Positions 32,836-44,642 of a stretch of 64,000 nucleotides of DNA are shown here, in pieces. This stretch comes from Kalmusia sp. IMI 367209. Taxonomy: Eukaryota; Ascomycota; Dothideomycetes; Pleosporales; Didymosphaeriaceae. Location of the stretch: NCBI GenBank assembly GCA_027946365.1, contig JAPEUQ010000014.1, positions 992,001 through 1,056,000 of the forward strand, written 5' to 3'. How positions within the stretch are numbered: position 1 is the stretch's first letter; each line of letters begins with the position of its first letter. The notes under the pieces are model-generated. The model saw only the letters and a program-made list of their open reading frames with translations. It did not search any database and was not told the DNA's origin. Made by a program: the position numbers and the translations under genes.

Positions 32836-35794
32836 TCAGAGCTTGAAACGTTTGGACCCTTCGACCAGCCCATCGCCAATTTTGGTTGCAATGGCCCATA
32901 TAGGTAGATAGTGCTGCACCTCATCGAACGCCGGGATGCCACCTGCATTCGCATCGGACCACAAGCAGACGACCCTTCCAGAAAACGTCGAATTCGCGTC
33001 GCCATCCCAAGCCACACTAACGTTCCAGGGCTGCGACCATTCGCGATGCCAAAGGCGCAGCTCCCGGGTCCCATGTTCTCCCGTTGCATTGAAGCGGGGG
33101 TCTGAAACCGCGCCAGTGACCGCCAAATCAGCGACCGGCGTATCAAACAAGATGCGACACGACCGCGTATTCTGCCCGACCACGCGAATTGTGGCCTCAC
33201 TGGTGTTGTTGCTTTTCGTAACAGAATAATCCAGCCACGATCTAGGCGCGGTGTTGTTGCTAAATCGCGACATCTTGGGCACGACGCGGGCCGGCAGTCC
33301 CTCCCACGAGCATTTGGTCAGCTCTTTGCGGGTTGCAACGTCAGGAGTCGTGCAGTTAAGATGCTTGCCTTGCGCGCTGGGTATTTCCCTGATGATGTCT
33401 TGCACATAACGGTCAATCCCTGTTAGCGACACGGTATTTGTTCCGCTATCAAGGTCAATCTGCTGGACAAAGTAAACCTTCAGCCTGTGATCGCGAGAGA
33501 ACGGGAAAGCCACTAGGTTGTATATTGCCGTGCCGACGCAGACAAAGAACAAGAAAGTCGGGACGTGATAGGTGAAGCGATGAATGAATGGTCCTGTAGG
33601 AACTGCAAGAAATGCTGTGAGGACTGTGAACAGGATGTAAATAACAAGAGAAGAGTTCCCGTCGGCAGGAGTCTGATAAAGTGCGGAAGTGAGTAGTAGT
33701 GCGACCTGCCCTACAAGAATGAGAGTGATGGGCACTGTTAGTAGGAATTGGACGAGCCAAAGCCAGCTTGGGAGCTTCCCGCTCCACTCTTGTTCTCCTG
33801 GATACGCAGTACCAATGTCCAGCGATCCTTGATGCTCTCCAGGATCAGTACCATCACTGACAGACTGTCGTCGGCTTCCGTCGTATCTTCTGAAGCTTCG
33901 ACGGTCGTTGCGCAAGAGTGAGGTGGTCTCGGTGGCATCGTCATCTGCTAGAGGGCGTTCATCGGACCGCGCACCGCTGGTCGTTCCAGTCAATGGCCTA
34001 CTAGCTGATTCTGAATTACGGCGCTCTCGATCTTCCTGGTCAAAGCGGGCGGCATATGCAAATTTCTTGGGGAGGAAGAAAAGCTCGATATAGGACACGA
34101 GCAGCGCGAAGAAGACTGCGGCGAAGGTGAACATGACAAAATAGCCACCAGCAACCTGGTAATTTTGTGTAAGGATAGTCGCGAGAACAAGCAGTACGAA
34201 GCAGCCAATAAACAGCCATAACAGTGTGTAGTGGCGTTGGAGCGCCGAAGGTCGCATTGCACTCGCTCCACGTAGTAGGAACCAAGCAAAGAAGAACCAG
34301 GCTGACAGCATCATACTAACGACGATATTAGCAAAATAAAAATGACAGGGTACCCTCATTCACTAACCTCCACACTGAGAATGGGCTGCTGTAGACGATA
34401 TACGGATTGAATCGCTGAAGTAAATAAGCTAACCCAACGACAATCGCGGTGGCAATGACGAAGCCGATGGGGAATCGGAAAAAACCACGCCACCCATTCA
34501 AATGTACAGGTTGATCGTCATCAGCCGAGTGAATGTATTTTTTGCGAGCGAAGAGGTAGTGCTTGTCAGCATTGGAGAGAGCTGTTGTTAGGCTTATGAT
34601 CGTAACAGGAGCAACGACGAGTAGCGTGACGCAAAGAGCGAACAGGGTGTGCAAGCGTAGAAGGACAAAAGCTTTTCCAAATATGTCGAACCACACAGCG
34701 TCAGTACCGGTTCCTGCGTTGACTTTACCACGCGTACGCTCATCGCCTGATCCGCTGAAGCGATCGCTGGTGTCTGATGCTAGCCCTGAAGTTGTAGCAA
34801 TGGATGCGGATAACATGTGCCATAGCGAATTAAGAGACGTCTCGCGTGTTGAATCCTCTATTGTGTGATATCGCGCTCGTGGTTCCATGAATGCCACGTC
34901 AAGGCCGCGGAGTCCAAGCTCGCCATTGAAGACCACATAGTCAGTCTGGCTACGGATGAAGCCTTTCTTGAATCCATCACCACTGATAACAGTTCCAAAA
35001 GGATGGCTAGACGCTTTGTAGAAGCTCGTGACCTCTGTGTCAGTGCTCCGGAAAAGCGTTGCTCGACCACCAGCCCCAGCACCTTCAAGATTGAGAAAGG
35101 TGTGGGGAACCTGGGAAATGGGGTGCCGCATGAAAGCCTTGGCTCCATTCAAAAAGTCTTCCTCGCCGTTGTTTAAAAGTAGTACAACGGTCCGATGAGG
35201 CCAGTTCTTGGGTTCGGTGAAATAGGAAAGCAATTGTAGCACGGAGACAACGCCAACCCCGTCGTCGGTCGCTCCATATCCGGTACTCACGGAATCATAA
35301 TGAGCATTGACGAGAACTCCACCGTTTCTAGAAGCTCGCTCAACAGTCATTGGCGTCTCCGGGTTCGTGTAGAATGACTCCTTGTCATAGGAACCTCGAA
35401 TGGCGACGATGATATTGGTCCCTTCGAAGTAAACGGTAGTATTTTTAGATGAGAAAGTGGCATTTGACACATTGTCGTCAATAATCTCAACCTGGTCGCT
35501 CCTCAGATTCTTGGAAGCTACAATATCTTGGATGCGTGACAGGAGATACTTTCGTACGTCATCGTTGGCGTGACTGTTGTAAGGATGAAATCGGCGTGTA
35601 ATATATTCTAAATCAGTCCAGGCTTGGGTCAGATTTGTGCCTGCAGGTGTTTTAGAAGGGTAATCGGGAACGGTAAGGTGGACCGTGAGCAAGGCGGCAA
35701 AGATGGCGATGTAGGTAGCCGTCGTCACAAAGATGACAGGAAGCGGCGTGAAAGCGAACGGATTTGAGAGGCGAGCCATAGCTAGCTCTGACAC
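32836..35794 (-). CDS. PFF1: vacuolar membrane zinc protease, M28 family
   Basis: Two exons, 35794-34368 and 34315-32836, with a 52-nt intron (GTTAGT, TTAG); product 968 residues. The N-terminus has one membrane helix (PLPVIFVTTATYIAIFAALL), then the lumenal M28 peptidase domain with the expected zinc and catalytic residues: His165 in VNAHYDS, Asp177 in ATDDGVG, Glu211/Glu212 in NNGEED, Glu237 in NLEGAG and His310 in RYHTIED. Multiple membrane helices follow from about residue 375, interrupted by a polar cytosolic loop, and a lumenal C-terminal domain ends in EGSKRFKL. Order and length match the fungal vacuolar membrane protease Pff1. All ligands are present, so it is probably active. Confidence 0.95.
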
Positions 35795-37354
35795 ACTCAG
35801 TAAGCCTCACAAAGGCCTGCGCAGAGGAATCTCTACAGTATAGCGACGAGTGTTTTGCTGGTGACTGGAGGAGGCAGAGCGCAAGCGGGGAATGACGAAT
35901 GAGACGGCAGCGGCCGGCGAGGCTTGATTGGTCGTGCCAAGAAAGCGTGCATCGCGCCTGCCGCTCCAGACGCGCCTTTCCGCTGTCGAACCTTCACCTG
36001 GTTCCGTAATTCTCACTGCTACATCTGGACCATTTTACACCTGTCTACATTCGCGCATCATGATTCTTTTCGTGTAACGCTATGGGACCAGCTACCATGC
36101 GCTGAAATTACCGCGAGGGTGCGGCCCGTGACCCACTATCTTGAAATTTTCAACAACCGTAGCTACCTACTCTCTCATGTTTTCTGCACGACCAAGGCGT
36201 GAGCACGGAACTATCGGACAGACCAGTTATGATCCCTTCTTCTAGAATTCATTTAGCTTCCGTGAAACAATATCAGTTGTTCGTCCACTTACATTCAGCC
36301 TCCAATTGACAACGGACGACTGCATCTCAGCCATCTGCCTCATCACGACGTTTATGATCTCCTGACTTAGACTGAACGAGCAGAACTCGATGTCGCCCAA
36401 AAGCCACTTTCAATAAACGTAGGTGAGAATATAAGCTGACATAAATCGGTCCCTAAGGCACGCTCGTTTGGGGCCGAGGAGGCACCCGACACCTTTCGGT
36501 CGTACTAGGGACGCGAAACTCCTCAAGGCGAGGCCTCCAATTGTTTCATTGAGTATAAAGCCGACCGCGCTTGCAAGGCCCCTGCAATCTGCCTCGTATT
36601 ACTTATCGATACCAAGCGTCTAGTCGACTTCAATTTCCTACTCGATCGAAGGATCCGCGGTTCCAGTCGTATCGTAGCCGTTTACCGATGAGAATAAACG
36701 ATACTACGACACATTAGATCGACTAGAGAAATGCCACCAACGAAAAATCGATAGACACTTGCTCAAATTAATTTCATACTAATTCGAATCTGATTTTCAA
36801 ATGCCAGTACTGCCAAGTAGTCTGCTGGAATCTACAGATCCCTGCCGCAAATCTTTCATGCAGCACATTCCGTTATGACGATTCGGCAGACTCGCGGTCC
36901 AAGAACATCTTGAATATTCTTCAGTCCTACAGTTTCTGGTCTGATGTACACTAGCGCGACGATATGGAAATTGGGGGAATATTCTGCGAGACATTTCTTG
37001 GGCCACCTTCCTTTCGGGCGTCTGAAAGGATTTCATAAGCTTCGCTTAACCCCAGATTATTTTTTCTTTATAGCACCGGACTTTGTTCGACAGGGAAGGA
37101 GACAATAGCTTGCAGCATCCTTCTCGTACGTCTTTGGAGTTTTTCCTTTTCTGGTAGAAGCTTCCGACCACAGTAAGCAACACCGAGGCGAAGTAGTCTA
37201 ACATAAAGGTATAAAGGACGAAGTATACTCGTCATTTTCTGCATCATATACACAACCCACGCCATCAATAGTTCATCAACACACTTGCACACTACGCGCA
37301 CCATTCAATCTGCCAATCTTAACATCTATCGATCAGAGACAACATACATTCACC
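35795..37354. other. intergenic region
   Basis: About 1.5 kb with no supported gene. The right end holds the promoter of the small secreted protein gene. Confidence 0.6.
37210..37215 (+). promoter_or_regulatory. TATA box of the small secreted protein gene
   Basis: TATAAA lies about 140 bp upstream of the ATG at 37355, followed by a CA-rich probable leader typical of strongly expressed fungal genes. Position and motif support a TATA promoter; the start of transcription cannot be seen. Confidence 0.5.
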
Positions 37355-37612
37355 ATGCGCGTCCTCGCCTTCATCGCCACCCTCGCAGCTACCACCGGAC
37401 TTGCATCCGCCGCCTGCCAGTGCCCCGACTTCGGACTGGATTGTTGCATCAAGTCTGGTGCGCCCTACCTAGGCGGTAAATACCAAGAGTGCGACGTCAC
37501 CACCAAGGCCCAATTCGATATCTACTCCAGTTGCTGCTTGGATCACAGCAGATTCACGGCTTGTACTGCTTTCCCATGGCTGGGCATCCCGACACCAGGC
37601 AGGGCGATGTGA
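37355..37612 (+). CDS. small secreted cysteine-rich protein
   Basis: An intron-free frame of 85 residues. The first 19 residues (MRVLAFIATLAATTGLASA) are a clear signal peptide, leaving a mature protein of about 66 residues with eight cysteines in the order C-x-C, CC, C, CC, C. The count recalls hydrophobins, but the order differs and the mature chain is not markedly hydrophobic, so I do not call it one. Size, secretion and an even number of Cys fit an effector-like or antimicrobial-type secreted protein; the role is unknown. A TATA box and CA-rich leader precede it, which fits inducible expression. Confidence 0.78.
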   Translation: MRVLAFIATLAATTGLASAACQCPDFGLDCCIKSGAPYLGGKYQECDVTTKAQFDIYSSCCLDHSRFTACTAFPWLGIPTPGRAM

Positions 37613-37779
37613 AGAAACCTGTGAAGGATCAGTAACTTCAAAATCATTGAAAATGAACTACTTCGGCATTCGATTATGAAAATTCGGAGTCGACCATGAT
37701 TAATACGCATTCACGGCGCCATGCCTCCCTCTAAAGAGAGAGATAGTGGCCCAGCATCAATTTATTCTCTGTTACCGCT

Positions 37780-39151
37780 TCAAAATATTGCTGTACCATT
37801 AACGTGCGAACTCACTCCACCTGTAAAGCATTGTCAGCACACGATTCACGAACACAGACTCTTCCACTTACCAGGACAGTTTGCTGGCGCACTCGTAAAG
37901 AAAAAAGTCCACCTCCCCCTTTCCCTACACTTCTCACTCAGCCTCTCCAAGTCCAGCATCTCCCCCAGCGGCATGCCCCAAAGAGCCAGCTACCCACAGT
38001 TAGCCTTGGCCGCACTTCTTCCAAACTTTATGCGTCTCCACTTACTATATACTCGTGCAGATGCCACGGCTTGTTAGTCGGCCAGCTCTCAAACGCAGGC
38101 GCATCCCCGCCCACAGCAGCGAAGTACCCATCATGCAACCAATCCAGCACATCTTCCTCCTGCGCTAGGCCTGCCCATCTCTGCCCGTCATCTGCCGGAT
38201 CGTCACTCGTACCATGCCTTAGTCCGGCGGCACGCCGCTCCTCGGGCGTTTTGCTATCGTACGCTTCTTTCCAGCCGCTGCGGATGAGCAAAATGTCACC
38301 GACGCGGACGTCGCCGCCTTGCGCGGCAGGCCGGATGTCGATACCCTGGGCGCGGCCGCAGGCAGCTATTTCGGCGTAAGTGATGGCGTGGGTGGTGTAG
38401 GGGTCATATGCGATGCCGTTATTGTTGGCATAGGTGCGGTAGTCCAGCAGGATTGCTCGGCCGGCGATGCCGTGTTCGGCCCAGTGGTGGATGGAGCATT
38501 TGTTAGTTGCTGATGGCCCGACGACGTCGGAGCCTTTAGTGTTGTTATAAAAGGTTCCTGATGGGAGGTGTGCGAACTATGGAATTGTTAGGAGGTTGGG
38601 AAGGTTGAGGGTGGATAAGAATTACATGTCTGAAGCCATCCCATTGTGTGCCCTATTTGTGTTCAGTGTTGGTTCAGAAGTTTGATTGGGACGTGTTTGA
38701 AGTGCATACGCTTTGAGTATTTAGATGATAAAGGTCGTCGTAAATAAGATTCTCGGCGAGAACTTTGATCTCATGTTTGAAAACTTCACGTTCCCAGGCT
38801 GGTTGGCTTGGGACGTTCAAAGGCAGACTGTCCTACATCAGCTCAAGAGCCAACATTTTGCCGTCTTTTTTTCCGGATATGAATCAAAGTCATACTTCAC
38901 TGGTACGATCTCACCCGTCCGAATCTCCTTCGCAGCAACAGCAACACGCGATGGCGTAAGAAGGTTCAGACGTCCGATCTACTCTTCATCAATGTCCGTT
39001 CTTTGAATATTCCAGTTTGACTAACATTGTCGTCGTCACCCCATGCCCATGCAGCCTCCTCTGGTGCACCCAGTATCTTTGGCAATTCTTTCCGTGTGGG
39101 AAATTTAGTGCAATTTGGATCCCATGGGATTGTCGTCGCGGTCTTGTTCAT
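37780..39151 (-). CDS. cyclase-like hydrolase (kynurenine formamidase superfamily)
   Basis: Seven exons: 39151-39026, 38978-38901, 38832-38710, 38652-38626, 38576-38046, 37989-37872, 37820-37780; every junction keeps phase, product 347 residues. Exon 4 is a 27-nt micro-exon that encodes GTQWDGFRH, which with the preceding S forms the family core SGTQWDGFRHF. Other landmarks: CTKFPTRKELPKI near the start, GDILLIRSGW, GDAPAFESWP, LWGMPLGEMLDLE, and the ending GGVSSHVNGTAIF. These match the fungal branch of Pfam Cyclase (PF04199), metal-dependent hydrolases related to kynurenine formamidase. The histidine usual in the HxGTHxD motif is Gln here, as I recall for this fungal branch. An upstream in-frame ATG at about 39211 is possible; 39151 was chosen because conserved sequence starts soon after. 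Substrate unknown. Confidence 0.9.
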
Positions 39152-39846
39152 GGTCAGGAAGTCTTTAATTTGTGTGAGACGCTGATTAGTCGTGCTCTTC
39201 TGTTCTGCCATGATGTCTTGTGCTTCGTACGAGCTCTCACTAGGAGATTGATGCTCAGGTTTAAAAAGGATCAAATTGGGATATTCAAAATTTTTTTTTT
39301 GCACAGATGTGTCAATGGCATGGGCAGACGGCTAGGCAGATAGACGCGGCGGCTTTATTCATGGTGCATGCGACCCCGCAAGATGCAAGGTGTGAAGCCA
39401 GCCCCGCTTTTGGAGAATTCGGCTCGGATTTCTAGACATCAGAGTGGGGTTATACTGCCCCCCTGAATCACGTTATGACGGTCGAACACTGACTCGACGC
39501 TTCACCTGTCTATGGTGATGAAACAATGAGTGGCCATCGTTAGAGGCGTACAAACAATGCAAATCTGGTAACACATCACTGATTCAGATGCAACTGGATG
39601 TGTATGTCATAATATCGTGATGAAATGAACCGAGGTGAGGTGAGCGCTTCCAGGGTGCGATGACGTAGAGTAACGCTAGCCTGATTACATTTAGCGCCGT
39701 TAGAAGTGGGTACTCTGCATTCTTCTTTCTGTACAGTATTACACATCTAGTTCCACCTAGCTAGACGCGAAATGAATCATTTCATGCCTTTTCACTATTT
39801 CTGTACTGTTCCCTTTGTACTAACCTGATTCGATCGACCTATTCTT
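39152..39846. other. intergenic region
   Basis: 5' flank of the cyclase-like gene and 3' flank of the P450, which is on the same strand. No gene seen. Confidence 0.6.
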
Positions 39847-41623
39847 CTACGCCACCAGAGGTACATACTCCTTTGAAAACATGCCCTCGGGTACCCTCTT
39901 CCACTGCCCCTTCTCATCCAACTTCCCTTCTACCTTGCCCCACTCCCTCCTCACCGCCTTCGCCCTCTCCTCACTCCTCACTACAATCTCGACCGGAAAC
40001 TCCTTTGGCCGCACCAGTACTCCGTCCGTCAAAGCATCCGCATCAGGCCGTATCTCGACCCCATTTTCATCCTTCTGCAATTGAAAGTCGAATGCCCACA
40101 GCAGCCGCGCGACCGCGAGGAACAGCGAACGCTCAGCAATATGCATGCCCTGGCAAAGGCGCCTTCCAGCGCCAAATGTATAATGGTCGCGCTGAGAAAA
40201 GTCCGGGTTGTGCGCTGCTTCCGACGCGCTCTGGAAATCGTTGGCGTACCGGGAAGGATCAAAAACACGGGGATTGGGGAAGTGTTCTTCATCATTATGC
40301 AGCGCCCACACATTCATCATTATTGTCGCCCCCTTCGGAATCCGGTATCCCAGATACATATCATCTTTCATAACCGCCCTCGGAGCCCCCAAGATCACCG
40401 TCGGCATCCATCGCAGTGACTCCTTCACGCAGCCGCGAATGTACTGCAATTGTGGTCCGTCTTCAAGTATGGGAAGGCGATCGCCGCACACACGGTCAAG
40501 GTCTTCCTGCGCTTTGCGGGCTACGTCGGGATATAGGAGCATGGCTTGGATGAAGCCAATGAGCGTGCTCCAAGTGGTATCCGAGCCAGCTTCGTGGAGA
40601 CTTCCGAGAAGGTACGAGGCTAGATTGTCGGAAAGATCTTCTTTCTTCTGAGCTTGGACGAGATCGGCGCTGAAGCAGGGCTGTAAAGCTAGTTAGTGGA
40701 GACTCAAAAGTGGGAAGGGTGGCATGCATTTGCAGTTCCGTTTTCCGCGGCGCGTTTTGCAGCGTCCCAGTGGAACAGGTAGAGCTTGAGCTCCCTTGTG
40801 TGGAGATGCCTTGCTTTCTTCTTTACTGGCACGAGAAAATCTGGTAGGCGCTGTAGGATCGGGAAGACATCCATAAGCTGGGCTTGAACAGTCATGAAAG
40901 TGGTGGCCCAATCGTCGACGCACTGGATTCGCGCGTTGGTGTCAAGTGTTAAGATTTTTTGTAGGTGAGTGAGCTTACCTCAAATAGCGCATGCATATTC
41001 TTATCGTTGATGTCGATAGTGCGGAAGCCGAAGATGATCTGCGTCGTCAGGGCATTCGTGTACCGTCGTATATGGTCGCGCCATCTGTTGGGCTGCTCTA
41101 AAAATCCTAGCAGCATCTGTCTGTTTTCAAGATCCTGGTAAGGCACGTATGAATCCGAGGCGCGGAGGTTAAGATGGTCGTGCACGAGGCTTCTCATCGT
41201 CCTCCAGGTTTTCCCATACTCCTGCGTAACGGACGATCAGAAATTAGAGCACCGCCTTGGGAGGAGCCTACGAACCATCAGCACCATCCTCATCCATCCG
41301 CTGATCATTTGTCCGATATAAAGCGGAGGCCGAGAGGAGTAGATGCCGCTCCGCTTATCGAGAAGATCTTTGACAGCCTGATCCGAAGACAGAACAATCG
41401 TTACATTACTCGGGCCTAACATGAGCGAGTATATCGGCCCGTATTCTTCGGCCCATTTAGTGAACTGTAACCATGCTTTCTCCTTAGGCATGAGGTGTAG
41501 GTTGCCGAAGAAAGGTATAGTTGGCGGGCCAGGAGGGAGGTCTCTGGGACGGCGCCCTGCATTGCGAAACATATAGAGTGTTGTCGCAATGACCGTCAAC
41601 AGTGCAACAATCAAGGTATACAT
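39847..41623 (-). CDS. cytochrome P450 monooxygenase
   Basis: Four exons: 41623-41276, 41221-40979, 40922-40728 (or 40734), 40680-39847; product about 539 residues. An N-terminal membrane helix (MYTLIVALLTVIATTLYMF) and the hinge DLPPGPPTIPFFGNLH anchor it in the ER. I-helix AGSDTT is at about 293, the ExxR of KESLRW at about 349, and heme-binding FGAGRRLCQG with Cys at about 438. All catalytic landmarks are intact. The third intron has no GT donor: phase-0 reading needs a GC donor (GCATGC at 40727 or GCAAAT at 40733) with the CTAAC/TTACAG acceptor side normal. It resembles group-I fungal P450s used in secondary metabolism, but no backbone synthase is in the window. Substrate unknown. Confidence 0.93.
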
Positions 41624-42927
41624 GCTGCATATGCCAGAGAAGCGGACTGTGGCAACAGAGGCCCATTCTTATAATGTAGACATTGTTGTTCAGCGGCAGG
41701 GGTCAACCTCGCCTCGTACACTACCGTGGGATCGTTTCGGATCTCGCTACCCTAATCGCATATTGGCTGCATCGCGTAAACCTATTCGTTGCTGACCGTA
41801 GTCTTTGGTGTAGGGCTTACTGTTTGGGCGTCGTATATCTTCGGGTAAGATGCGCTTGGTACTTGGCTCTAACGGTGATTCGATATAAAAGCGCGTTGGA
41901 TTGTAGAGAAACTGGTGAAGGATTGTGGACAGCTAATCGGGCTTGTGCTTGTCGTGCGAGGAAGATAGTAGCCTCGCTTAGGATTGGCTAGAAATCCTGG
42001 ATGTTGTACATACGATGTTACACTGTGCTTTTTCCAACTGCAGTCCATGCATGTATATGTATTTCCAATTCCGGCGCAGAATGATACTCTTTGTTCGTTG
42101 CGTCCCATGCGATACATCTTTAGAGCCACAGAAGACAGGAATTTGCCACTTGGTGAAGCTCTTCATCGGTTTTCACTCAAATTTCATCTGACAAGAATGT
42201 CAGTTGTCTAGAGGCATGTGACAACTATTGTGATAGAATCGAGCGGAAGGCAATGTCTCACCCACGCGGGCTGATGGGCTGACCTATAGCGTTGCGATCT
42301 TGAGATTTGCCGGCAAATAACGCTGCACAACCTTGTAATACATCGGTGAGGACATTACACAGTCAAGTGCCTAGATCCAAGGTATATCCCACGCCTTTGG
42401 CTCTCATCCGGTTGATGAGCTTGCATAAGTGCTAGTATTCGTTTTCTATGACCATAGATCTGGAGTCAAAGCCTATCCACAGCCATGTATTAGCTCATTT
42501 CACGTCCTTTCCCAGTAATATACTTCGCGCGTAGCTCGCTAAACGATGCAATAACCTCTAAGCCTATAACTAGTACTATACCCGTGCTGGGTCGCCTACA
42601 AAACTGACTATAGTGCTTATTTAAAGCCGCCATGATTGGAACACAGTGTATGAATCATTGTAGTAAAATCAAGTGAAACCTGGGCATTGCGCAATTCATC
42701 CAAGACCTGAACCGCGCGTTCTTCTCTTTACCAACACACGCTATGCCGTCCCCGGCCTTTTTGTCAAAAACCGGGATTCATCTACTTCCCTCGCCCTCCC
42801 CAACCCCGGCCTACTATTAATTCCAACAACCCTCCTCAACAATTCCCCATCCTCCCCATATAGCGCTAGAAAATCCATGCCCCCTTGCGGCACTGGCTTC
42901 CTACTAATTAAACTACGTACCGGCCTC
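41624..42927. other. intergenic region
   Basis: No supported gene. About 42.48-42.64 kb is TA-rich with words similar to the 1650-1960 island, perhaps another RIP-mutated relic. Confidence 0.5.
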
Positions 42928-44361
42928 TCATTTACATGCCAAGGATTCTTGGGTGGTTTTTTGTCGAGCGAGCGGATGGATGCGACGGACCATGAGCGCG
43001 TGCCGCGGCGCCGCGGTGTAGGCGTTCGGGTTAGGCGAAATGATTGGATGATTTGTTTCTTGTTGGAGTTGTTGGGCAGAGAGAGGGTACGGGTGGGAAG
43101 GGTATGGGAGTGGCTGCATTTGGGTGTGTGGGGGAGGAGTATGGGCACCCGGGGAACAAAGAGAGTCTTTAGGAGGGACCGGCGGTCCAATGTCGTGTTC
43201 TTGATCCCCCCAGAAGTCTAAGAGAGCTAAAGACTCGTCTGGAAACTCGGGCAGCGTTTCGGGGCCTCTGATGCGGAAGGCGGGAGGTACACCTTCCCAC
43301 GGGCCAAGAGTGTCGTTTGGCATTGTCGTCTTAGTATCACTCACTGGACGGACGGAAGGAATAACTGCCATTAATTCAGGAAGCCGGATTTCCCGGACTG
43401 ATCGGCGTCTATTTGCCAACCCTTCGCAGATTATCGGATGTAGACTTGGTGACGGAGGCAAAAATGGACTCGCATTGCGCTGCCTCTCCCTTTGTGCATG
43501 CACATCTGCATTCGCAATACTTGCCAGCACTTTGGGATGCATATTTAGTGGCGGAGGCAATTCTCTATATCTTTGTCGTATAGATGAAGACGTACTATTC
43601 CGTTGTGTCGGATGGCATGCCAATGTTCTTCTTAGGGACTTATTAGAAACCATTTTTCTACCGACAGGGAGAGTTCTCGATATTTGCATCGATGAGGTCG
43701 AACTCTCGTCCATTCTCTCGCGACGTTCTATGGTCTTTTCTGTCTCAGAATCTGCCTCAATTTGGGCTATATTCATAATCTGTCTCCCCCTGAAGAAACC
43801 CCTCATCCAACCCACCAAAATCCTAGCCAAATGGAGCTCAATCTTGAACATCCGTCCTGTGACAAAACATAAGAAGTCATCACTCACATCCTCAGGCGCC
43901 TTGCTCCATAGGTAATCCAGAAGCTCCAGATCCGGATTTTGATCATGTATCAACCATTGGTCTAACTCGCTCAATATATGGCGACGAAAGCCCACATCAT
44001 CGAATGTCGATCCCAAAATCTGTGCTTGGATCAGGTCAAGGCAGTCGCGCCATAGCAGGGTGTGATGTGGTTGGGCGACGGGGCCATCTGCGTTGTGCAG
44101 GAAGAGAGGGCTGTCACCGGATTCTAGATACCAGGCATAGAGCCTAAGAGCTTCAGGTTCGACCTTTGGTAATTCGATTATGATGGCATCGTCATCTACG
44201 GGTGGAGGCCACATACGTGCGCGTAGGTAAGCGGATCTTTCCGCCACTATGGCAGGTATCTGGACAGAATGTTGCGCGACATCGGTCGACGAGACAACTT
44301 GCCCAGCAACCAAATGGACTATTTGCGGCGGTATGGGCGTTTGGGAATCTTGATTATCCAT
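42928..44361 (-). CDS. BTB-like protein with disordered tail
   Basis: A single exon of 477 residues. The first 180 residues read like a diverged BTB/POZ fold as found in many ascomycete proteins: IVHLVAGQVVSSTDVAQHSV, AERSAYLRARM, then LPKVEPEALRLYAWYLESG and a helical part (WRDCLDLIQAQILGSTF). The rest is low in structure, rich in P, S and R, with several PP-x-P-type motifs. The BTB call is a pattern judgement; no single residue proves it. BTB domains mediate protein-protein contact, often with cullin-3 ligases. It shares a 281-bp divergent promoter with the gene at 44643. Confidence 0.75.
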   Translation of the reverse strand: MDNQDSQTPIPPQIVHLVAGQVVSSTDVAQHSVQIPAIVAERSAYLRARMWPPPVDDDAIIIELPKVEPEALRLYAWYLESGDSPLFLHNADGPVAQPHHTLLWRDCLDLIQAQILGSTFDDVGFRRHILSELDQWLIHDQNPDLELLDYLWSKAPEDVSDDFLCFVTGRMFKIELHLARILVGWMRGFFRGRQIMNIAQIEADSETEKTIERRERMDESSTSSMQISRTLPVGRKMVSNKSLRRTLACHPTQRNSTSSSIRQRYRELPPPLNMHPKVLASIANADVHAQRERQRNASPFLPPSPSLHPIICEGLANRRRSVREIRLPELMAVIPSVRPVSDTKTTMPNDTLGPWEGVPPAFRIRGPETLPEFPDESLALLDFWGDQEHDIGPPVPPKDSLCSPGAHTPPPHTQMQPLPYPSHPYPLSAQQLQQETNHPIISPNPNAYTAAPRHALMVRRIHPLARQKTTQESLACK

Positions 44362-44642
44362 GTCGGCAAGCGGCGATAATTTGGTAAGTGTTTGATGCCT
44401 TACCTAGGGCGTGGTACTTACCTCGTTTTCGTTGACTCCACGTGCCGTGACGCGATTGACTTGACTTCGTTATATGCGCTCTGCGATTCAATATCGCCTT
44501 ACCAGTCACAACGTGTGACGCATTCAATGACCACCATCACCCTTTAAAATGCTCTCTTTTTACGAATCCTTTTCTACCTCGCCAGCGCATCGCATCGCAA
44601 TACCATTTTTCTTTTAATAGTGCATTCCATTTTCTCTTCACT
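44362..44642. promoter_or_regulatory. shared divergent promoter region
   Basis: 281 bp between two BTB-like genes transcribed away from each other. Both promoters must lie here, so co-regulation is plausible. No firm motif is seen. Confidence 0.45.

Noticed and set aside
37355..37612. Hydrophobin call for the eight-cysteine secreted protein
   Set aside because: Cysteine order starts C-x-C before the first CC, and the mature chain is not strongly hydrophobic.
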